From Phaffia rhodozyma (Eukaryota > Basidiomycota > Tremellomycetes > Cystofilobasidiales > Mrakiaceae), in the NCBI GenBank assembly GCA_014706385.1, contig JACGZH010000006.1, forward strand, positions 496,001 through 560,000: DNA of 64,000 bases, written 5' to 3'. The notes under the pieces are model-generated. The model searched no databases, was not told the DNA's origin, and saw only the letters and a program-made list of their open reading frames with translations. Shown piece by piece: positions 33,867-46,300 of this stretch. A program made the position numbers and the translations under genes. Positions within the stretch are counted from its first letter, which is position 1. Every line of letters begins with the position of its first letter.

Positions 33867-34274
33867 TGAGAACGAACATCTTCCTCTCAAGAGTCTGATT
33901 TCTTGATTTTCTTTATATCTATTATGGACAATATCTCTCTATTACTACAGACATTCCGATACATACTTTTACGAACTCTGATACTGTATCATTCATCATT
34001 TGTGCAATATATCCCATCTTTCAGAGATGTTCACATGCCTTTATTACCTCTACATTTCCCCCCCTTGACACTTGACACGAATACCAAATTGAGATACGCC
34101 ACACTTTCATTTAGGCAGACCGAGAGGGTGCAAAGTAACACGTACATCGATTTTCACAAAGAAAAGAGAAGGGAAAGCATGATGTCCCCAGAACGATACT
34201 AAAGAAGCTCAGTGTATATAAGCCGTTCCTGAAGTCGCCCGAAGAACTAGCAAGTAGGACGGATACTCTCGCGC
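33867..34274. other. Intergenic region between convergent genes
   Basis: About 400 bp with the 3' ends of the CYSTM gene (+) and SPC2 (-). AT-rich, with a CCCCCC run near 34064. No gene or repeat supported. Confidence 0.5.
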
Positions 34275-35561
34275 TTAAGCGCTTTTCCCTTCCTTGCCCT
34301 CCAACAACCCATTTAACCAGCTCTCCAACTCGACCCTATCGACCACTCCATCCGCACTGACGAACGCGCCGATAGATTTTGAGCCTTCGTTCTCTATTCG
34401 AGATAGCAAGGACTTTCCGGCATTCGTCGATGTCAAGGATGATAGACTGATATTGTACTATTGTGCAGAGTATTAATTCAGAAGGAGGGCCAATGGAACC
34501 AGAAAAACGAGAAGGCCATGAGAGAAACATAATTAGAATCAAGATGCAAAAATATCACCACAAGCAAAGCTAGAACTACTATTAAAAGGAAAGGAACAGC
34601 AAGATAACGAAAAAACGTACCAGAGGTATCCTTTCCGGCTTGGGGGAAAGCTTTGTTGAGGTGGATACCGTGATTATGCTAGTCTCAATCTATGACACCC
34701 CGATCACCGATAACAAAACGAAATATGAGCAACTACTCGTGCGCGTGCTTCCGGAACGAAGAGTGAGATAAGCAGGGCTTACTCGACCGTCAGTAAGGGT
34801 CTTCCGTTTCCCAACAAAAATCTTTTGGCCTTGGATGAAGTATGTATATAGATACGAGATGGTGGATAAGATAGCATATCTTTCAGAGTAAGGTAGATCA
34901 ACGAGCAAAATATCAGTCATTCTGTATAGTGATACTCTTAGCTAAACGGAATATCCCAAACAGGAAGATCCGTAGCATACTGTTCCATAATGTTTGAGAA
35001 GAACTCGAATGGTAAAGAAAGATCTGACTTACAGAACGACAGCAATCTTCAATGGCCCCTTGCTCTCCTCCCAACTGTGTCTGTATGCCCAACCAGATGT
35101 GCCCAACGCGATGAGACAGGCACTCCACCCGAGCAAGAGTTTGAGGTCAGTGTGTCTGAGTGATTGTGTGTATGCATGCGGAGGAGCCACTAAGACCTGT
35201 GAATAAAATTATATTAAAAGAGATTCATATAATTCAGTCAAGCAAACACCAGCAGAATACAGAGAGGGAAACGCAGTGAATCAGGTTAGTAGACATTCAA
35301 AAGGAGAATTAATCCGGTAAGAAAACAAGAAAAAGGAGAGCGAACCTCTCGGAGAGTATCGTCGAATGCCAGCTTTGCCTGAGACAAGTTAGCTGCGTTG
35401 ATCCTGACAAGTTCCGAATCAGTCGACTGTAACGCTGGCCTCGAAGAAGGGGCAGAGGGCGATGAGGGTGAAGAGGAAACTGTTCCAGAGAGTACGGAAC
35501 CAGCTTTTTCGACCTCTTGAGAAGTAGAGGGAGTCGAAGGTGTAGATCTCTTCTTGGCCAT
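34275..35561 (-). CDS. SPC2: Signal peptidase complex subunit 2 (Spc25 type)
   Basis: Accessory membrane subunit of the ER signal peptidase. It starts MAKKRSTPSTPSTSQEVEKA at 35561 after a CT-rich leader. The first exon ends LAFDDTLRE. The next gives LRHTDLKLLLGWSACLIALG (first membrane span) and RHSWEESKGPLKIAVVL. Then YAILSTISYLYTYFIQG (second span) and QKIFVGKRKTLTDGR. The lumen/cytosol edge follows with TSIITVSTSTKLSPKP and a long final exon, FVSADGVVDRVELESWLNGL ending GKSA and TAA (34275-34277). Order and length (about 240 residues) fit SPCS2/Spc2. All five joins can be made with GT-AG introns in phase. It sits in the same window as the catalytic subunit SEC11. Confidence 0.92.
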
Positions 35562-35856
35562 GTTGATGAAGACTGAACCAATAGAGCGCTATGTATGTTA
35601 GGTAAGTGTATGTTAGGAATTCGGATTTCGGTTTGGTCGGACGAGGTCGAGATGGAATTATCGGTCAAACACGTGGTATGCAGTTCGAGGGGTCGATGGT
35701 CGAATAGATGAACAGCTTATATATTCATTTATTCGCCTTAAACGCGTCCAGACAGAACAAATACGCGTCCAATATATTTATCTCATCAAACGAACTCCAT
35801 CGTCAGACGCTAATATCGCAGAAGTCTTTGTACCCGACATCTATCATTCTTAAATC

Positions 35857-38096
35857 ATGCCGTCCTTTATGGCTCTCTTGGATCGGTTTGAAACCAATGT
35901 AGCAAAGATAACAGAGGCATCAGTTAGTCAAGTCTTTCTCCATCTTCCTTGGCTCTCTTCCCCCATGCCTGGTCACCCTATCTGATCTGTATTAACCGGT
36001 TATCCTTGATATCTTCTTGAAATGCTCTAGAGTCATCCGGCTGCACCGGCAGGGCCATTTAGTGTATCAATGTCTAGACCGTTTCCAGCTAACGTTCGGG
36101 ATGCTAATCCAGGAGAGAGAGAGCTATTCAAATATGTAGGGTGGGTAGAAATTACTTGTCCTCTCGTGAACGCTGCTGACAACTTTTGCTCTTGTTTCTC
36201 TGTTTGATTTTCCATCTACTCAACGAATGGGTCAGCCCGAAACACACTTCAACGACAGCTCATGCTCCTCCAGCGTCTGCGAATCAAACACTGTTTGAAG
36301 TCACGTCAGTCCAACCTGTGACACCTCTTCGAAATAGATCTGCGAACGCATCATCAACCGTCGAGCCAGACGTTCTCCTCCGAGCTGCACTGAAATTAGT
36401 GGATGGATAGTAAGTATCAGGCCGTGACCAGATACGAACGTAGTCCAGAATGTACGTAGATGCTTACCCGAGTCTCCTTTACACATGATTGTGTAGTCAA
36501 CCGATGCCTCGGAAAAGAGAGTTCATCATTCAACTCATGGATCAGTATGAATTATCGAGACAGACCAACGAGGAATTGGATGAACTACTCTTAGATGTAT
36601 GTATATATTTATCGTTTCCCGTTTCGAATCTTCTCTGAACGGAGATTCATAGAAATGGGTTGTACTGAAAACATATCTTCAGATGCCCGAGCCCGAACCG
36701 GCTCCTCAGGATGTTGGATTGGACGATCTTGACACTGAGCCTTCGATAGAAGACCTGTTCAAAGAAGAGACAGCTCGGGTGAAGCAACTCGAGTCGAAGA
36801 AGATGAAACTACAGAAACTGAAATTTGCTAAGGAGAAGCGCGCTCAACAAGCGGTAAGCGTTGATCAACACTTGCCCTTTCTGGTTTATGTCTATATAAA
36901 TTTTGATCGCTGATATGGTGATTTTTGATATATGTACGGTTGTCTGATGTTTATCACTGGGTTTCTCTAGGTCGAAGCAAATCGCCCATCTACACCGCCT
37001 GCCCCTAAGCTATTGTCATCTTATCAGCCCAGACGCACACCGATAGCAAAACCATTCTCCAGCGAAGTTCTGAAAGACCAGATAGGCGCGCCTACAACTC
37101 CTAGGGCAGCTCAATGGCAAACTCCGACGATCACTCGGTTCTTGGCGGCAAGTCAGAAACGCACGCCGAAGGAGGTTTTTGTGCCGAGCTTGTTGGACAA
37201 TGAAGAGCCTGTCCAATCGGGTCTTGTGAAGGATGCGCCTCCCGATCAAGATTCGGGTGATGTTACTATAGAGGAGGAGAAGGATGGGAAAGGAGATGAC
37301 GACGAGGATCCGACAGTATTCTTGAGAAGTCATAGAAAGGATGAGCCCTTAGTAAACAGAGTTGAGAAGATGGAAGTGGAGAGGGACTTGTACGATGAGG
37401 ATGAACAGGAAGCAGATGGGGAAGCGGATGTAACGATAAACGACAAAGCGGACGAGAAGATAGACGAGCCGTTGATCACTATGCAGATGGAGACAATTTT
37501 GGTGAGCCTCATGTCTTCTAACATGTCCGGTCTTTCCTGCCAGCAGTGGGGATTACGCTGATACCGTTGCTGACTCCTCGGACATATTGACTGTGATATG
37601 TTGCAGAATAAATTATGGATTTCATTCGGTGATATTTTACGTCAATCATCTCTGGCGCCAGAATCTGGCGAACCTCTTCCGCCGAGAGATACCTTGTGAG
37701 CACATCATATTCGTCGTCGTATCTAACGACGCTCTGCATTTAGAACATGTTCTGACTGGTCATTACACACTCTCATCCTATCAAAAATCACAAAGCGACC
37801 TCCTTACCTCTCTGGCTCAATTAGAACTTCCTCCACCTCCTATCTCGAGCTCGTCTATCGCCTCATCTTCTACGCCGGCTCATCCACTGACTCCTCAGGG
37901 CGTCCTTCTCGCTCATGTTTTCCTCGCTTTGCTAGAAGCCGAGGACCACGCGCTCCCTATGAGCGAGATCAAATCCCGGTTGAGCCTGATCAGTGGAGGG
38001 GAGGATCAGGGCATCAAGGCTGTATATTGGGGCGTGGGAAAGAGAGGGCTGATGATCAAGCGAGGAGGCGGAGAAGCCAAGGTTGCATTCGCTTGA
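35857..38096 (+). CDS. Unrecognised protein with helical N terminus and small C-terminal domain
   Basis: I cannot name this family. Start MPSFMALLDRFETNVAKITE at 35857. Exons continue with SVSMSRPFPANVRDANPGER and ELFKYVGPKH, a Ser/Thr linker, then VEPDVLLRAALKLVDGYQPM and REFIIQLMDQYELSRQTNEE (helical). A charged coiled coil follows: IEDLFKEETARVKQLESKKM. A Pro/Thr linker (TPKEVFVPSLLD) and an acidic block (37200-37480) come next. The last exon has LLTSLAQLELPPPPISSSS, then VLLAHVFLALLEAEDHALPM and AVYWGVGKRGLMIKRGGGEA, which looks like a small winged-helix fold. The join at about 37636-37745 is ambiguous (two donors give different phases). The layout is reminiscent of a nuclear or kinetochore scaffold, which is only a guess. 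Confidence 0.65.
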
Positions 38097-38326
38097 GCTT
38101 CTTAGTTGTATTTGATAGAGTGAATGCTACCTGTGAACGATATATATTATACCCCATGCTGTTCGACAACTAGACTTTCTTAACGGTCACATTTCCCCAC
38201 GTGGCAAGTGATGGTTACGCCCAGTGGATACATGACGCGTCTTCTGTTGAGAGAACGCTCTTCTTCCCTCGACCCATCTCTTCCTTCTTTCTTCCGTTCC
38301 TTCCACCTTTTCTATCGAGCTTACAG

Positions 38327-41300
38327 ATGTCCCATCTCTTTCAAGGGAATCCTTTGTCAAGAGTTACAGCTCAGAAACTAGGTTTTGGATCACCTCCTAA
38401 GACTAGCGCGGAGAACAGTTCGCAAGCCAATTCGTTAGATTCAACGTCGGCCGACACTCTTTCATCTTCTCATTCTCACTTGTCAGCTCAACCATCTACT
38501 CATGCCGGTTCAGACGCTCAGTCATCCTCGCCTCTTCCTTATCAACCTCGAAGGAGGACACCAGGAGGATCTACCTCATCTATTCCTACGACCTCAAGTC
38601 TGATGAACGCTTCGTCTTCTATCAATTCTTCGATCACCAACAATTCTCATTCTGGGACTGGAGGGATGCCCTTATTTTCAAACCCTGTGCGACCAACTAC
38701 ATCGACCTCCCAAGTAGAGACGACCGACATCGCTGTCACCTCTGGAGCAACAGGGAAGAAATCTGACGGACTAACAGGTGTAGATTCCAAAGCTCTATCT
38801 GGAGCGGAGAATGGAACGGTGATTGGTGCGGGCGCAGGCGCGGGGGCAATTGTTAGGAGTAACAGTGGGTCGACAGGAAGAGGATCATTGACTGGAAGAC
38901 TGCAATTGACAAACCTGAAGGCAGAAGCTCAAAGGGGACTCGGTTTGGGAAATGATAGTCTAGGTATGAAGATGTTAGAGACGCTGGTTGCTAAAGGAGG
39001 AGAGAAACCCTGGGAGGAGGTGATCGATCTTGTGCTGGTCAAGAAGGTCCGTCATGATTCTACTTCTGACTTCAGGCAACGTCCAGACACATTTGGCAAA
39101 ACAAAACGTGATCATGTGTTGATGAACAAGCTTTCATTCTCTCGCTTTTTTCGAAACTCCAGGCGACACTGCTACTCCCGCTTGCTTCTCCTCTGATCGC
39201 GATTGGTACGACAGATATCACTCCAGAGGTCTTTAAGGAGCATATTGTCTTCTGTAACGGCGGAGCCAACGATAGTACTTTGGTCGTTACACTGGGTGGA
39301 TTTATCGGCAGGATGGATTCGTGAGTCTGGTTTACATATATCTATCAACTCCAAAAAGTGTGTTTTTCATGATCTGATTGTCGTCATCTTTGCGCCTCAT
39401 CGAGGGCCTGATAGATCAATCTTGACATTTGGGTCGTTTATATCGACGGATGGTCCTATCATGTCTTCTCTTATAGACCCCTCGACTAGATCGTGAGTGA
39501 TTATGTCCGACGAATGTTCTGAGTGTCTGTTGATTTCTGTCAGTAGACAATATTAATCGTTTTCATGCACATTGAATAGTCAAACGCTCTCTCAACTTTC
39601 ATATCCTTATGTTCATCCGAGTCTGTCGGATAAACAGTTTCCAACACTCACAGTCCTTCACTCTTCGGGGAATCTACCGTTTCCCCCTCCAGCTCCAGCT
39701 GTACCAACTCCGACCGTGCCAATGAATAGTGCAGCTAAAGGACGAACATCCTTGCTTGGCAGTGCTCCCCGTAACCCTTTCGCCAGCTTATTCAGCAGGC
39801 CAAAGGCTGATGTCCTGCCCACTTCCTCTTCTGAGCCTCAAACATTATCCCCCAAACCACCCACGATAACTCTCAGAGATGTCGATGCAGAAAGCGAGTC
39901 CAAGAGTGAGACTGGATCGATTCACCGATACTCTTCTAGTGTTTCGCTGAAGGATCCTCTAGCTCAACCAGGATCACCCTCGCCGTCTGTTGAGCGCGCC
40001 CAATCACCCAGTCCTTCGATTGATGGAGACGTCAAGCCAAAGTCGACAGAGAAGAAGGAAGAAATCGTGTTCATTTCTGCTTGGGGAGTCGACCGAGCTA
40101 TCAAGAAGACGGAGATAGAGAAGGCTATTGGTATGGGAACGAGAGGATGGGTAGAGATAGCATTGAGCGGCCTGCCGACAGGAGTCATCAGTGGCGTTCA
40201 AAGGTAAGAGTTTATCAAGTTTTCGGTTCTAGGACAGGATCAAATGTCAAGTCTGTTTTGTTTGCACCAACCAGGTTTATCTCCATGCCCCATCCCTCTG
40301 CCGCTCAGCCCCGTTCTCACTCATTGCAATCACCCATCTCCTCCAAATCCCGTTCGCGGCCATCTACCTCTCTTCCGACTCTATCAACAATCACTGCCCC
40401 AGTATCCTACTCGGATCCAGAGGCCTGTTCATCCGTGTATCAGTCCTTCTCTAGCCTCGTTCATGACGAGCTTTATGCATATTTCTCGGCAGACATTCCA
40501 TCTATCGAGCCAGGAGGTGAAAATGAGGAGAAGAGAGAGAAGGAAAGAGAGAAAAAGGAAAGAGAGATCGAAAAGATAGTATTAGAAGGGGTGGATAAGG
40601 TAGAAGAGGTAGTCATGTCTTGTCACTACAATCTGTGAGTACCTCACTTCAAATTCTTACGTCGGTTGTCAGCATCGAGGAAGCTGATAATAACTTGATA
40701 CCACTGGGCATGCCTGAAGGTTGTTCTCACCCTCAAAAGCAACTGATTCTAAGCATGACGAAGCATTGGCTTCCCGGATCGCCGCATTGAATATGCTAGA
40801 CCTTACATTAGATCATTTGGGAGTAGTGACGATCGAAGAGAAAGAGACCGCCGATAGGAACGAAACGGTTAGGAAGGGACTAAACGACATCGTCCGTGCC
40901 GTAGGAGCTGGTACGTGCCTTCTTCTCTTCAATAGGGTGATATCAATTCTGATCAACACCGATGGCGATTATCTGTTAACATAACATCTTGGGACTGTCC
41001 TCACAGAGTTCCAAAAGCTACAGTCACCCTCTCACCAATCGCCCAAGCAAAAGGCTCTTGTTCTTGTTCGAGCCCACAAAATTGTGATCGATGGATTGAG
41101 GGGTCTACCACCAATCAGGTTGAGACCTGAAGACGAAGAACTTCCGGCTCATCTAAAAAAGTCCACCTCAGGTTCTAGCCCCGTAGTTCCTGGATCTCCC
41201 AAGTCAAGCTCAGATGACACAACCTCGACCACCTCGCTTCCCAGAGCGAAGGATATTGATCCTCCGGTCTCAGCTCCAATTACTGAAAACAAATTGTCGG

Positions 41301-43037
41301 CCGTCTCTAACCATGAGTTCATATCACCATTAGGGTCACCTCCTGACAAGATTTCGGCGGCGAGGAGTAGCAGCCAAGATTCATATCTCCGGTCTCCTCT
41401 GGAAGAAGCCATGTCCGAGAGTATGTTAGCCCCACCAGCGCCTCAATCTTCAGATTCACCATGTGTGACATCAGAACAGGAGGTTTATACGAAACCACCA
41501 GAGGAGACTCAACCAACAAATGAGGAGACAACACCCACCGGAAGCGGAAGCTCTGGGGCAGATTTGTTGTTACCTGTCATCATTTACAGTGTAGTCAAAT
41601 CCAATCCTGCACGATTGGTCTCAGACTTACTCTATGTACAGAGGTATAGATCGAGCATGTCCATTTCGGGAGAATCATCCTATGCTTTGGTCAATACTAC
41701 AGCAGTGGTTGACTTCCTCGAGAATGTTGATTTCAAGTCGTTGGGACTGGGGGATTCTGGACGAGTGCTCAGTGCCGACTTCCCTCCTGTAGATCCAGAA
41801 CTCAATAAGGACCTTGGTATTCTGACTGCCCAGCCAGGTGTTCGAACTCGCGGTCGGGCTAGGACTGTTGGCGAGTTGGCTACTACTGGACTGAATAACG
41901 TTGTCGATTCTGGCCTAGGCGCTTTCCGAACGCTCCTCGGTAGCGGTCAGGTCGCCGCGGAGGGACTGATGGCTCAAGTTCCTGGCGCACCTAGTATCGG
42001 CCGTCCTGGCCTGCAAGGTCGAAGTTTCTCCATAGCCAGTTTGACGGCTAGCGTAGCTGGGATCGGAGCCAAAGATCGGATAGAACGACTCAGAGAAAGC
42101 TCGATATCCAAAGCAAACCAAGAGTGGGGGCCAAAGCGAGAGATGGTCGATGTATCTTCTAGACCAGTTTCAATCTTAGACAAAGGCGAAGACTCGGACG
42201 ATGCAGCAGTAGAATCTCCTGAAGCATCCCTATCGGATGATCAGGACGACGACGACTCAAGTCCGTGGAGGAAGGATGGTGATGCTCGAAGTATGCGAAG
42301 CGTGTCGTCATTCAAGTCCTTTGCGAGTAAAGCTGAGGGGCCATTACAGCCTGCGCCAACGGATAGAGGCGAGCGAATGAGCATCAGTCAGCGGTTCGCT
42401 AGGCTTGCCACTGGGGGGGATCGTCCCAACGACCAAGTACTATCTGCTTCATTACCAAAAGTGAGCACTTCTTCTATCTTTTGCAAGAGATAAAGTTCGT
42501 TGTGCCCTAGTAATCAAATTTCGCTTACCTTCCTTCGCATTTTCTTCAAGGCCACTCCATTCTACTCGATCCCATCGCCCTCTGACCCAAAATCCTCTGT
42601 AGCCTCGCTTGATCGAGCGACTCGTTTGTCCACACCATCTGAGCCCAAGGCCGATCTTCTTAACAATGCCCTTGATTCGCTATCTCCTTCGACAAGCTTG
42701 CCTCGTCCGACACTTGCTGGCCGACAGCCTTCTACTGGATCTATCGCTTCTGCAGGAGTCCACACTCCTCCTATAGCCGCCCAAAGGCTTCTCGAGAGCG
42801 GAGGATCTGTAAGCCCACCGGTGGAAAGATTCTTGAATGTACATGATGTAGGTGAGCTGAAGGTGGGCGAGTTGGCAGAACTATTGAAGGACTATCGTAT
42901 GTTCATCTCGCGGCTTTTCTCCTGATGCTCTTTTACGTTGCTAACGATGCTCTTGTTGATGTTTGGTTTGATATTGGTTGCTTACGACCTCAGGCCGTTT
43001 GGCCAAGGTGCTACAAGAAGTGGGTGTCTGGGATTGA
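38327..43037 (+). CDS. VPS9-domain guanine nucleotide exchange factor
   Basis: Probable activator of Rab5-type GTPases in endosomal traffic. Start MSHLFQGNPLSRVTAQKLGF at 38327; the upstream codons lack an ATG. A long Ser/Thr-rich, disordered N terminus reaches about 38930. A conserved helical region follows across several exons (LGMKMLETLVAKGGEKPWEE; ASPLIAIGTTDITPEVFKEH). The helical bundle that precedes VPS9 domains includes HDELYAYFSADIPSIEPG and RAHKIVIDGLRGLPPIRL. The VPS9 core is at about 41560-41740: DLLLPVIIYSVVKSNPARLV, then DLLYVQRYRSSM and ESSYALVNTTAVVDFLENVD, the signature of the catalytic helices. The long Ser/Pro tail ends in a coiled segment GELAELLKDY, RRLAKVLQEVGVWD and TGA at 43035-43037. 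Similar architecture occurs in basidiomycete VPS9 proteins; yeast Vps9 and Muk1 are distant relatives. Confidence 0.85.
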
Positions 43038-43357
43038 TTGGTTGTCTCTCATGCTGTTTAACTTTACATATACGTATTTCCCCTTCTTCCTTTATGAGAA
43101 ATGTGATATCTTTGTGGTCATTCTGATGTTTAACGGAAACAAGCGAGCAATAGAATACATCTTTACAACTACAGAGATAAGAGGTTGAAAGAAGGGGTTG
43201 TGAGAGATAGAGAAAACAAGAAGAAAAGGTAGTGTAATATGCTTGACCACGGCGGCATCTATATTAAGTGATATCACTAACGAGAGACTGGCTGTAAAAA
43301 GCAAAAGCAATCATGAAAAGACGAAGAAAGAAGAAAGGGATGTGAGAGAAAATGCGG
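43038..43357. other. Intergenic region between convergent genes
   Basis: About 320 bp with the 3' ends of the VPS9 gene (+) and SUN gene (-). AT-rich, with GAAAAG-type runs. Nothing further supported. Confidence 0.5.
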
Positions 43358-46300
43358 TTATTGACTACCGTGTATACGGATCTACAAAAGAGGATGAAAT
43401 GATAGTTTGGGGTTTTAGCAAAGGTCACAGCAACTGAACACGGAACATGAGAGTATGAGCTAGATGAAGGAAAGACACAACTCACTCGGTACAAGCATGT
43501 ATAGTCATCCCCGTAATTGCTTTTCACTCGAGCGATAAGGATGCCTGTCTTGATCTCCAACGATTGAATATCCTCCGGAATAGAGAACGTCTGGATATGG
43601 TTGGTCGCTTCGATGTCGTACGTGAAAGAACCAAGCAAGAAATAGTTGGTGACTTGAGAAAGCGCTTCATCGGACTCTGTCTCTGATCCAGCTCGACGAG
43701 CGTTGTGTTCTTGCACCTTGGCACGGTCAGATTCACCATCTGGAAGACCGTAGACTAAACAAAACAGATAGAAAGAGAAACAAAAGGCAGGGATCAGAAC
43801 AAGATAACCGGAGCGAGAGGTGAATCTGTACACTGATTACTTACTTTCGATTTCCCTAGGCGCCGCTGCCAAATCAAAGCTTACCTCCCTCGCGGCATGT
43901 TCAATGGTTACTCCGGAGACGATAACCGGTCTCGCCAATGAAATCCCAAGCTGACCCACAGATCCTACGAACGGCCAGCAGTAACCGACATTGATATTAG
44001 GATTGAGCACAGTGATTGGAGGCCGTCCTTGAATAGGTTTTCGACCGAATACAGTCCCCCAGCCGGACGGCTTGATTTCATACGTTTTGGATGTGAGAGA
44101 AGGGATGATCCTTCCGCCGGCGGACTCGAGCGCATAGTCCGTCATAGCGAGGACATCCTTAGAGTACTTGAGCAGGGCAGAATCAATCATAGAAGTGACG
44201 ATCGTCGATATGGCGGATGTGTCCTCTGAAGCGGGTGATCGAGAAGACGGCCGAGATGCCTGATCATCTGAGGCCACTTTGATAGCAGAGAGTGACTTTG
44301 CCAGAACTTCATCGCCCATCGACCTTGTTTGATCATCAAATTGACTCTCCAAGCCGAATTTCAACGCCTCAAGCTCGCGCTTGAGGAGGTCCAGGAAATC
44401 AACCCGCGAGACGATAACGCCTGACTGAGCCTTCTGATCAAATTCGGAATCGGTCCACGAACGAAGAGCATCCTCGTTATGTGACAAGAAATCATCCCAG
44501 GAAGGAATCTGTGGATTAGGAGTCGGAACTGGTTGATCCTTTGAGGCGGATGGTTGACTCTTGCCCAGCAAACTAGCCTCCTTTCGATCGACGAAGACAG
44601 CTCTGAGAGCTTTCCAGAACACGGGGTCGATGTCTAAGCTCTTTGTCTTGGGATTCATTCGAATGAATAGCCGGGCCGGAAGTTGAGCTTCGATAGAATC
44701 CGCGGCAAGCTGAGCAACCTTGGCAGCATTACTAGCGTTCTTCGCCAACTGTTCCGCCTTCTTGACCTTCTCATCCAACGACCGGAGCTCCTTAGTGACA
44801 CCGTTGATCTGGGCGTCTAAGCTAGTAACCGTCTCCTCGCCAGTGACCATCCGTACGTTGAGGGTCTGGACATCGCTTCGTAAGCGACCGACGATAGAAT
44901 CAAGGGTGTGAAACCTTGTCTTGCTATCCTCCTGGTTCTTATGAACAATCTCGAAGGCGCGGTGAACATCCGATGAGAGCCGGTCGTCTGCAGTGGCGAA
45001 TCGAGTTGAGAGATCGTTTCCTTGGGTTTGAGTTCGAGTAGAGAGAGATCCTAGGGCAGACTCCAAGGAGGCGAGTCGGTTGATAACTTCTTCCAAGGAT
45101 TCCGGAGGAACAGAAGGAACATCATAAGAAGGTTGTCGAGGTGATAAGAAAGGCAACCAAGAGGACGAGGGTGACGAAGGTAATGATGGAGAACTTGACT
45201 CGATCGAACCTGAACCAGCAAGGTAGGCGGCGCTGAGAAGACCAAATGCTCCCCAGAGAAACGGTGCAAGTTTTTTCCAGTCCAGCATAGTGGAGTTTAC
45301 CCGCATATCGCGAAGGAGTTGACCTGGTCTAGACAGAACCCACGAAAGGGCGGTGAAGACCATGTTGCAGAGAAATATAGTGGCCACGAGAACTGACCGA
45401 ATGATATGTAAAGGAAGTTTTTTAAGGGTGGACATTAGACCTACTGGAGGCACATCCTGAGTCAGGTGAGGAAGGATCTGTCTAGAGGGGGTTCGTGATC
45501 TGGATGAAGCTGATGCGGTCGAATCCTGTAGATGAGAATCTCGGGAACCGACTCGCTTCACAAATTGATTATCCTCCTCCTGACGGCGTAAAAATCCGGG
45601 ATAATGATCCTCTTCCTCTCTGGAGTCATCGTCGTAACCGGTAGGGGCTTGAATAGATCTTCCACTAGATAACGAATCATCATTACGAGCCTCCATCTCT
45701 TCTTCATCCGCAAAGACGATCAACTCTTTGCGAGTATTTGTAGACCCGGTTGTCTCTTTCGTAGATTTTTTAGTCCCTTTTCGCCTGCTTTTTTCTACAA
45801 TGGGGATCATGCCTGTCGCGCCAGTAGACGTTGCCTCTCCCTTCTTTCTCCGGCGTTTATGTTTCTCTTCCGAGTCAGAGTATTCATCGGAGCCGGATCC
45901 TCCAGCTTGGTACTTGAAAGCCATGTTGTCTTTCGAGACTCGAGGCCGACGGCGGCGTGTAGACTTCGTTGACTTGTTGGGATCATCCTCATTTGGATCT
46001 TCTAGGTCCGTTCCAGAGCTCTCATATTCATTCTCCAAGACAATGTCTGTTTCGATCGGTGGTCTATACGCCGCGCCCGAGATAGACATTGGGGATCTGC
46101 CCTTCATGGAAGATAGATAGTTAACTGAAGAAACCTCGGATGTCCCTCGATCGTACCCGCCCAATCCTGAATACCAACCTCCATTACTTGCGTTCAAGTC
46201 GCGAGTATTATAGACGCCATTCACTGCGTTTGACCTTCCTTTCTTTTGTTCCATCTCTTGAAGCAACCTCTCTTCCTCTTCGAATCGATAGCTGCTCTCG

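Noticed and set aside
38201..38326. Longer N terminus for the VPS9 protein from 38201
   Set aside because: The open frame there starts with GTG; the first in-frame ATG is 38327 and the upstream sequence is CT-rich like a leader.
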